Shown here one piece after another: positions 31,153-36,986 of a DNA stretch of 36,986 nucleotides. Origin of the DNA: Henriciella sp. (lineage in GTDB: Bacteria; Pseudomonadota; Alphaproteobacteria; Caulobacterales; Hyphomonadaceae); the NCBI GenBank assembly GCA_017642885.1, contig JAEPOM010000027.1, positions 1-36,986 of the forward strand, in the 5' to 3' direction. The notes beneath the pieces are model-generated. The model saw only the letters and a program-made list of their open reading frames with translations. It was not told where the DNA came from and did no database searches. The position numbers and the translations under genes are program-made. Positions within the stretch are counted from its first letter, which is position 1. Each line of letters begins with the position of its first letter.

Positions 31153-31178
31153 ATGAGGGAGCCTAAGGGCTCAGGTCA

Positions 31179-32129
31179 CGTGTTGCAAACGTCTCACCCA
31201 AAGTTAGCGGTGTGATCGGCAAGCTGTACGCCAGTGAAGGTGACTACATTGCTAGCGGTGATCGGTTGGCACTAATTCGAAGCAGGGAATTGGCCAGTTT
31301 AAAAGCAGCCTGGCTGACATCCAAAACCCGTGAATCGCTTGCGAGTAAAGCACTCGCTCGTGAAGAGGGTCTGTTTGCGCAAAAAATCACATCAGAAGCG
31401 GATTTGCAAACCGCGCGTGCAGAATTTGAAGCCGCCAAAGCCGATAGTGATGCAGCAGAAAACGAACTCCACGCAGCAGGGCTCAGCGATGCGGCACTCG
31501 CACGGATTGCGACAGCTGCCGATGGCGACAACGCAAATGCTTATTTGTTTTCGCCTATTGCCGGAACGATCGTCAGACGCACGGTGACGCTTGGGGAGAC
31601 CGTATCAGCTGGAGATGCAGGAGCGGACCCGCTCTTCACGATTGTCGATGATAGTATCGTTTGGGCGGATATTGCCGTTTATAAACAGGATATTGCCCGC
31701 ATACGCAAAGGCGCCGCTGTTGCGTTGAAAACTGATGACGGAGAGGTGCTCGCGCAGTCAACAGTTGCGTTCGTTCTTCCCGTAATTAGTGAGGCGTCCC
31801 GCACCGCCACGGCGCGCGTTATTGTGGACAATCCGGATGGCATCTTGCGACCCGGACAGTTCGTTACCGCAGATTTAAGTGTGGGCGCACCGGACAGCGT
31901 TTTACGTGTGCCCGAATCAGCCATTCAACTGGTTGAAGATAAGCCGTCAGTATTCTTGCCAGTTGATGGTGGCTTTGCCCCTCGCGCAATCTTAACCGGT
32001 GCAAAATCGGGCGGCTTTGTAGAAATTCGCTCAGGCCTCAAGATAGGTGAATTCATCGTCACAGAAGGCGCATTCACGCTCAAAGCTCAACTCGAAAAAG
32101 ACGCCTTTGGCGATGGCCACGGCCATTAG
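31179..32129 (+). pseudogene. czcB: CzcB-type membrane fusion adaptor, 5'-truncated
   Basis: The frame is open from 31179 at the IS3 tip (RVANVSPKVSGVIGKLYASEGDYIASGDRLA), so the GTG at 31212 is probably internal. What remains is the lipoyl half, an alpha-hairpin (about ASLKAAWLTSKTRESLASKALAREEGL), the second lipoyl half NAYLFSPIAGTIVRR and the beta-barrel domain to VTEGAFTLKAQLEKDAFGDGHGH. The signal peptide and N-terminal part are missing. Such adaptors join an RND pump to its outer-membrane channel. The ribosome binding site for czcA overlaps its end. It may no longer be exported, which would cripple the pump. Confidence 0.85.
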
Positions 32130-32140
32130 GAGATTAGTCC

Positions 32141-35100
32141 ATGTTTAATTTCATGCATAGAATTGCCGGAGGACGCCTCTTGGCGGCCATAGCGGCCTTA
32201 GCCATTACACTTGGCGGAATATGGGCCTTCCGCGCTCTGCCCGTTGATGCCTTCCCGGACGTGACGCCGTCACTCGTCCAGGTTTTCACAGAAACCGAAG
32301 GTCTCGCACCTGAAGAGGTCGAGCGGTATGTAACCTATCCGATTGAGACGGCGATGTCAGGCTTACCCAAGCTCAAAAATATGCGGTCAGTCTCAAATTT
32401 TGGTCTGTCTGTGGTCAATATCTACTTTGAAGACGGGACAGATGTGTATTTTGCCCGTCAGGTTGTAGGTGAACGCCTTGCTGAAGCGCGCGGCAATATC
32501 CCGGACGGATTTGGTGATCCGCAAATGGGGCCTATCTCAACGGGTCTCGGAATTATCCTCTATTTCCGTCTCGAAGATTCTACGGGAACGCGTGATCTTG
32601 TTGAGATGCGCGAAATCCAGGACTGGATTGTCAAATACCAGCTTCAAACTGTGCCGGGCGTTACCGAAGTTTTATCGCTTGGCGGTTATGAAAAACAGTA
32701 TCAAGTCAGGCTCGATCCGGATGCGTTGCTCGCTTATGACATTCAAATAGGTGATGTCATGACCGCCTTGGAACGCGGCAATAAAACCGAAGGCGCTCAA
32801 TTTCTCGAAATCGGCTCTGAGCAATATACGGTGCGCGGTGTCGGACTGGCCCGCTCTGTTGAGGATCTGGCAGAGATCGTGGTGAATGTGGATGATGGCC
32901 GTCCCGTGCGTGTGCGCGATCTTGGTGAAATTCTTGTCGGCGGCGGGGTACGTCAGGGCCTTGCCACAGCAAATGGGGAAGGCGAGGTTGTTGCAGGGCT
33001 GACACTTAAACTTTACGGTACAAATACCTCTGATGTCATCAAACGGGTTAAAATGCGTTTTAACGAAATAAATGATAGTTTGCCCGAGGGTGTATCAGCC
33101 GTGCCTTATTATGATCAAGGCACACTGGTTGATAAAGCATCTGCAACCGTCACAACCGCCTTATGGCAAGGGGCCGTTCTTGTTGCCATTATTGTATTTA
33201 TCTTTCTCGGCGGTTGGCGTCCTAGCCTTGTGGTGGTTTTATCTATTCCATTTTCTGTCGGATTTGCGTTTATCAGCATGAATATGTTGGGCATTGGCGC
33301 GAATTTGATGTCTTTGGGCGGCGTTGCTATTGCCATTGGTATGATGGTAGATGGCGCTATTGTTATCACTGAGAATGTGGATCGCGGCCTTCGCGAAAGC
33401 GACCCCTCTGAAGATCAACGCAATGTCGTGGCAAGGTCTACAGCAGAAGTCATTGCGCCGCTAATCGCAGCTGTTGCAGTGGTCATCATTGTTTTCTTAC
33501 CGCTTTTCTCATTGCAGGGCGTGGAAGGCAAAACCTTCCGGCCACTGGCCGCTTCTGCTGCATTGGCTATGACGGGCTCGCTTTTTTATGCCGCCTTGAT
33601 TGCTCCGTCACTGGCCAACGCGTTCATGCGCAAAGGCAAGGTGAAATCGAAAAATGAAATGGGACGAATAGCGCGTTTCGTCACTCAAGCGGCCTCGTTT
33701 TTTGTGCGCCGCAGACTAGCGGCCATCGGCCTTGCCGCCATCCTACTCATAATCGGCGGAATGGCTGGTTCACGCCTGGGATCAGAATTTACGCCCGCTC
33801 TTGAAGAGGGTGACATTTTGCTACGCGTGACCATGGCCCCGTCCATCTCCTTAACGGAGGCTTCTCAAACGACGACACGTATTGAAAAGAGACTTCTGGA
33901 AGCTTTTCCAGAGGTTAAATCTATCGTGACTCGGGTTGGCCGAGGTGAAGTCGGTGCCCATGCCGACCCGACCAATAGCGCAGAAGCCTTTGTCGAACTT
34001 AACCCGCAATCTGAATGGCGGGACGGTATGTCGGCGGAAGATTTGCGAACAGCTATCTCGGAAAACCTTGAATCTTTTCCGGGGATTGTTGTCAATATTG
34101 GTCAGCCAATCGCGATGTCGGTCGACGAGCTTCTGACAGGAACACGGGCTGAGCTTGCCGTTAAAATTTTCGGCCCGGACTCCGACGTGCTTCTTGCAAA
34201 ATCACAAGAACTTCAAACCTTGCTGCAACAGGTCGAAGGCGCTGCGGAAGTGCAAGCCGATCAAATCACAGGCGCTCCCCAACTCGTTGTGACAATGGAC
34301 CGGGCGGCCTTGGGCCGATACGGTCTGGATGTTGAAGATGCCTTGGATGCACTCAGGGCCTCGGTTGGCGGTGCGGAAGCGGGCTCATTGTTTGAGGGTG
34401 TGCGTCAGTTTCCAATCGTTGTGCGATTTCATGCCGAAAACCGCGATACGCCAGAAGCGATTAGTCGGGTTGTGCTGGAATCGCCTTCAGGAGCACGCGT
34501 TCCGCTGGAAACAGTGGCCAATATCGAAACTGTTATCGGGCCGCGCCAGATTACGCGCGAGGATGGTGAGCGCTTTATCACCGTGCAGTCAAATGTGCGG
34601 GGCCGCGACATCGGCTCATTCGTGATCGAGGCACAGGGCCTAACCGATGCCAATCTGGACTTACCGCCAGGTTATCGTGTGGTTTGGGGTGGGCAATTTG
34701 AACTGCAACAGCAGGCCAATGCGCGTTTCAAAGTGGTCATTCCGATTACACTTGGGATCGTATTCCTGATTCTATTGATGACGTTTGGCCGGGTAAAATC
34801 AGCCGTTCTGATTCTGCTCAATATTCCTTTGGCGCTGACTGGCGGAGCCATGGCGCTTTGGATTACGGGATTACCTGTCTCTGTTCCAGCCACGGTCGGG
34901 TTTATTGCTTTGTTTGGCATAGCTTTAGGTAACGGCATGGTGCTGGTCAGCTTTATGGATGATTTTGCGCGTGCAGGCCGCGATAAAGATCAACTGGCGA
35001 TTGACGCAGCGGGTCTGCGCGCGCGTCCTGTTTTAATGACCGCCATGACAACCGCATTAGGTCTTGCTCCCTTGCTCTTTGCAACGGGTGTGGGCGCAGA

Positions 35101-35266
35101 GGTCCAACGACCTTTGGCAACGGTTGTGACAGGCGGACTTATTTCATCAACTTTGCTGACACTCTTGGTGATGCCTGCTTTGCATCGTTGGTTTGCGCCA
35201 AAGCCGGGAGGTCATCATTCTCTCGTTGAAACGTCGCACAACCCCGAAGCAATTCCGGCAGAATAA
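32141..35266 (+). CDS. czcA: CzcA-type heavy-metal RND efflux pump
   Basis: A 1041-residue inner-membrane proton antiporter with the usual twelve TM layout: first helix at about 9-30, large periplasmic loop to about 340, TM2-6 cluster, second loop after TM7 and TM8-12 near the end. Heavy-metal RND signatures: FRALPVDAFPDVTPSLVQVFTETEGLAPEEVE, and IAIGMMVDGAIVITENVDRG in TM4 holding the proton-relay acids. The complete frame lies right behind the truncated czcB, with AGGAG at the start. Metal could be Zn, Co, Cd, Ni or Cu/Ag; the motif does not decide. Composition is clearly less GC-rich than the region before 26.5 kb. Confidence 0.94.
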   Translation: MFNFMHRIAGGRLLAAIAALAITLGGIWAFRALPVDAFPDVTPSLVQVFTETEGLAPEEVERYVTYPIETAMSGLPKLKNMRSVSNFGLSVVNIYFEDGTDVYFARQVVGERLAEARGNIPDGFGDPQMGPISTGLGIILYFRLEDSTGTRDLVEMREIQDWIVKYQLQTVPGVTEVLSLGGYEKQYQVRLDPDALLAYDIQIGDVMTALERGNKTEGAQFLEIGSEQYTVRGVGLARSVEDLAEIVVNVDDGRPVRVRDLGEILVGGGVRQGLATANGEGEVVAGLTLKLYGTNTSDVIKRVKMRFNEINDSLPEGVSAVPYYDQGTLVDKASATVTTALWQGAVLVAIIVFIFLGGWRPSLVVVLSIPFSVGFAFISMNMLGIGANLMSLGGVAIAIGMMVDGAIVITENVDRGLRESDPSEDQRNVVARSTAEVIAPLIAAVAVVIIVFLPLFSLQGVEGKTFRPLAASAALAMTGSLFYAALIAPSLANAFMRKGKVKSKNEMGRIARFVTQAASFFVRRRLAAIGLAAILLIIGGMAGSRLGSEFTPALEEGDILLRVTMAPSISLTEASQTTTRIEKRLLEAFPEVKSIVTRVGRGEVGAHADPTNSAEAFVELNPQSEWRDGMSAEDLRTAISENLESFPGIVVNIGQPIAMSVDELLTGTRAELAVKIFGPDSDVLLAKSQELQTLLQQVEGAAEVQADQITGAPQLVVTMDRAALGRYGLDVEDALDALRASVGGAEAGSLFEGVRQFPIVVRFHAENRDTPEAISRVVLESPSGARVPLETVANIETVIGPRQITREDGERFITVQSNVRGRDIGSFVIEAQGLTDANLDLPPGYRVVWGGQFELQQQANARFKVVIPITLGIVFLILLMTFGRVKSAVLILLNIPLALTGGAMALWITGLPVSVPATVGFIALFGIALGNGMVLVSFMDDFARAGRDKDQLAIDAAGLRARPVLMTAMTTALGLAPLLFATGVGAEVQRPLATVVTGGLISSTLLTLLVMPALHRWFAPKPGGHHSLVETSHNPEAIPAE

Positions 35267-35273
35267 CTTAAAC

Positions 35274-35301
35274 AGCCTTGGCAGCCTCGGCTGCCAAGGC
35301 T
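35274..35301 (+). terminator. Perfect 13-bp hairpin after czcA
   Basis: AGCCTTGGCAGCC pairs exactly with GGCTGCCAAGGCT (35289-35301) across a 2-base loop, 7 bases after the czcA stop. No T-tract follows, and the ATPase gene begins 20 bases later. It is more likely an mRNA-stabilising or attenuating hairpin within an operon than a full terminator. Confidence 0.55.
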
Positions 35302-35321
35302 CATGCAAAACGGAGACAATT

Positions 35322-36986
35322 ATGGAAAACACTGACCACACAGATCATGATCACGATAGCAATGGGCATGGTCATGAACATGGCGATTTTTTTAGCAGAT
35401 TGCTGGGCCCGCGCGCGGAAATAATCTTTGCTGGATTGGCGGGAATTTGTCTGTTGATTGGCTGGCTCGGACCCAAGCTTGATGTTTTACCGGAGCCCAT
35501 CAGTTTTGGATTCTTACTCGCAGCCTACTTTTTCGGCGGATATTACGCGCTGCGTGAAGCGCTTGGTAAGATACTTATAGGGCAGTTTCAGATTGATTTT
35601 CTGATGCTGGTTGCCGCGACGGGGGCCGCTATTCTTGGAGAATGGAAGGAAGGCGCCTTTCTCTTATTCCTGTTTGCCATTGGTCATGCGCTCGAAAACT
35701 TCGCGATGACTAGGGCGCGTAATGCCATTTCGGCACTGGCTGACCTCGCCCCGGATGAAGCGCTTGTGCGGCGCGGTGATACCACAGAAACGGTTGCGAT
35801 TGATGCATTAGTGATTGGCGATGTTGTCATCGTTCGTTCCAATGAGCGCTTACCGGCTGATGGGTTTGTGGTGAGTGGACAGAGCGCGGTCAACCAAGCT
35901 CCAATTACAGGCGAAAGCGCTCCCGTGGATAAGCGCCCCGTTGCTGACCGCGTAAAGGCGGCGGAAAATCCCGACACGCTCAAATCCGAGTCCCGCGTTT
36001 TTGCGGGGTCAATCAATGGCTCAGGTAGTCTTGATGTTGAAGTGACAAAACTGTCCGGTGAAACCACGCTGGCCCGTGTCGTCACCATGGTCAGTGAAGC
36101 CGAGACGCGGCAATCACCAACCCAGAGTTTTACGAAAAAGTTTGAGCGTATATTTGTGCCTTGCGTTATTCTTTTGGCTATCGTGACCTCGCTGGCCTTT
36201 CTCGTTCTTGATGAAACCGCCTCGCAGAGTTTCTATCGCGCTATGGCCGTGCTTGTAGCCGCTAGCCCGTGTGCGCTTGCCATTGCCACGCCGAGTGCAA
36301 TTCTCTCCGGCGTCGCCCGCGCGGCGCGCGGCGGCGTGTTGATCAAAGGCGGCGCGCCGTTGGAGTCGCTTGGCCGATTAGATTCAATTGCTTTTGATAA
36401 GACCGGCACGTTGACTGAAGGTGAACCGCGTCTTGTAGACATAGTGCCTTATGGTGATGTTGAAGAAGACACATTGCTAAAAGTTAGTGCGGCGGTTGAA
36501 ACGCTCAGTGATCATCCCTTGGCCGAAGCGGTCGTGCGGGATGCAAAATCACGTCTGGGATCTGTCCCGGAAAGCGCCACAAATTTTGCGAGCATTACAG
36601 GTCGCGGGGTTTCTGCGCGCTATGATGGAGCGCTTGTTCATATCGGTAAATTGGCTTTATTTGACGAAGTGGACGGCGCGCCTGTGCCTGATGATTTGGT
36701 CGAAACCGTAAATGCGCTGTCCGCCAATGGCCGCACAACGATGATTGTGCGCCAAGGCGAGCGGTATTTGGGCGTCATCGGCTTGATGGACACCCCGCGC
36801 GAGGCGGCCAAGGCCGTGATTGCCCGCCTTCATGAAATTGGTGTTAGCCGTATGATGATGATTTCAGGCGATAACCAAAACGTCGCAGATGCCGTGGCGC
36901 GTGAGGTTGGTCTGGACGAAGCCTTTGGGGATCTGATGCCGGATGAAAAAGTCATCAAGATCAAATCACTCAGTGAAGGGCAAGGT
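35322..36986 (+). CDS. P1B-4-type heavy-metal ATPase (partial, window edge)
   Basis: A P-type ATPase read for 555 codons to the window end. The N-terminus is His-rich (TDHTDHDHDSNGHGHEHGD) without a heavy-metal domain. Membrane segments begin near residue 30. The ion motif is Ser315-Pro-Cys317 (AASPCALAIATP) instead of Cys-Pro-Cys, the hallmark of P1B-4 pumps associated with Co, Zn or other divalent ions. Phosphorylated Asp359 is in DKTGTLTEG, and SDHPLAEAV marks the HP motif. NQAPITGES is the actuator-domain loop. The GDGxNDxP motif is beyond the window. It follows czcA after a hairpin and is likely co-transcribed. Not the same subtype as the pump at 10962. Confidence 0.92.
   Translation, partial: MENTDHTDHDHDSNGHGHEHGDFFSRLLGPRAEIIFAGLAGICLLIGWLGPKLDVLPEPISFGFLLAAYFFGGYYALREALGKILIGQFQIDFLMLVAATGAAILGEWKEGAFLLFLFAIGHALENFAMTRARNAISALADLAPDEALVRRGDTTETVAIDALVIGDVVIVRSNERLPADGFVVSGQSAVNQAPITGESAPVDKRPVADRVKAAENPDTLKSESRVFAGSINGSGSLDVEVTKLSGETTLARVVTMVSEAETRQSPTQSFTKKFERIFVPCVILLAIVTSLAFLVLDETASQSFYRAMAVLVAASPCALAIATPSAILSGVARAARGGVLIKGGAPLESLGRLDSIAFDKTGTLTEGEPRLVDIVPYGDVEEDTLLKVSAAVETLSDHPLAEAVVRDAKSRLGSVPESATNFASITGRGVSARYDGALVHIGKLALFDEVDGAPVPDDLVETVNALSANGRTTMIVRQGERYLGVIGLMDTPREAAKAVIARLHEIGVSRMMMISGDNQNVADAVAREVGLDEAFGDLMPDEKVIKIKSLSEGQG

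Larger units (their letters stand above)
29941..31178 (+). mobile_element. IS3-family (IS407-group-like) insertion sequence
   Basis: A 1238-bp element whose ends share TGACCTGAGCCC: the left tip is at 29941 and its complement ends at 31178. A weaker inner match (AGAGTCTG) follows. It has the usual orfA and orfB in -1 phase. The bases outside the tips (ATAA left, CGTG right) do not match, so there is no target duplication. The left flank is a truncated Abi gene and the right flank a truncated czcB gene, suggesting an IS-mediated deletion or recombination. Confidence 0.88.

Overview
The window looks like a mosaic, IS-riddled piece of accessory DNA, probably a plasmid or a degraded integrative element, from an alphaproteobacterium. 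Rhodobacterales or Hyphomonadales-like hosts seem most likely. The gene order DUF736, small HTH protein, TraF-type peptidase, DUF3363 relaxase, TraG, ribbon-helix-helix protein is, as I recall, typical of alphaproteobacterial mobile elements, and most proteins have an alphaproteobacterial flavour. No rRNA, tRNA, CRISPR array or core housekeeping gene was seen.

Region A (1-8797, medium GC) is a conjugation/mobilisation block: an intact DUF736 gene, a 5'-truncated second DUF736 copy behind a cluster of CTCYGCATAA repeats that includes a dif-like arrangement, a helix-turn-helix protein, a TraF-like S26 peptidase, a possible oriT, the relaxase, a GIY-YIG nuclease, the TraG/VirD4 coupling protein and a ribbon-helix-helix protein. 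The trb mating-pore genes usually found next are absent. An abiE toxin-antitoxin pair with two matching operators follows; its toxin gene is cut by an IS21-family remnant.

Region B (8798-10960) is a scar: IS21 left end, istB and the last ~54 codons of istA, joined abruptly to the 3' part of a phage tail-fibre-like gene and a small unknown ORF.

Region C (10897-19489, high GC) is a divalent-metal module: a P1B-2 ATPase (Zn/Cd/Pb type), a TFIIB-type zinc-ribbon protein, two CDF transporters, a membrane protein, a PhoD-like phosphatase, a divergent lspA, a three-cysteine MerR regulator and a ZIP-family protein. The ATPase and lspA promoters share the same 19-bp-spacer MerR-type operator, so one regulator probably controls both.

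Region D (19505-26496, high GC) is a copper/thiol module: CtaG-like protein (reverse strand); then a Cys-rich exported protein gene split by an IS4-family element with a 9-bp target duplication, a DUF411 protein, a 43-aa membrane peptide, a frameshifted DsbE/CcmG-like thioredoxin, a TlpA-like thioredoxin, SCO1/SenC, CcdA and a His-motif exported protein. It suggests copper capture and delivery with periplasmic thiol reduction. A CueR-like promoter precedes the split gene.

Region E (26640-31178) is an IS pile-up: an IS110-family remnant interrupted by an IS5-family element (4-bp duplication), an intact IS110-family (IS1111-type) element with a long non-coding right end, an Abi/HEPN C-terminal fragment, and an IS3-family element that has no target duplication.

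Region F (31179-36986, lower GC, different origin) starts inside a truncated CzcB-like adaptor and continues with an intact CzcA-type RND pump and a P1B-4-type (SPC) ATPase that runs off the window end. Overall, parts of several metal-resistance systems have been put together by insertion sequences on a former conjugative backbone.
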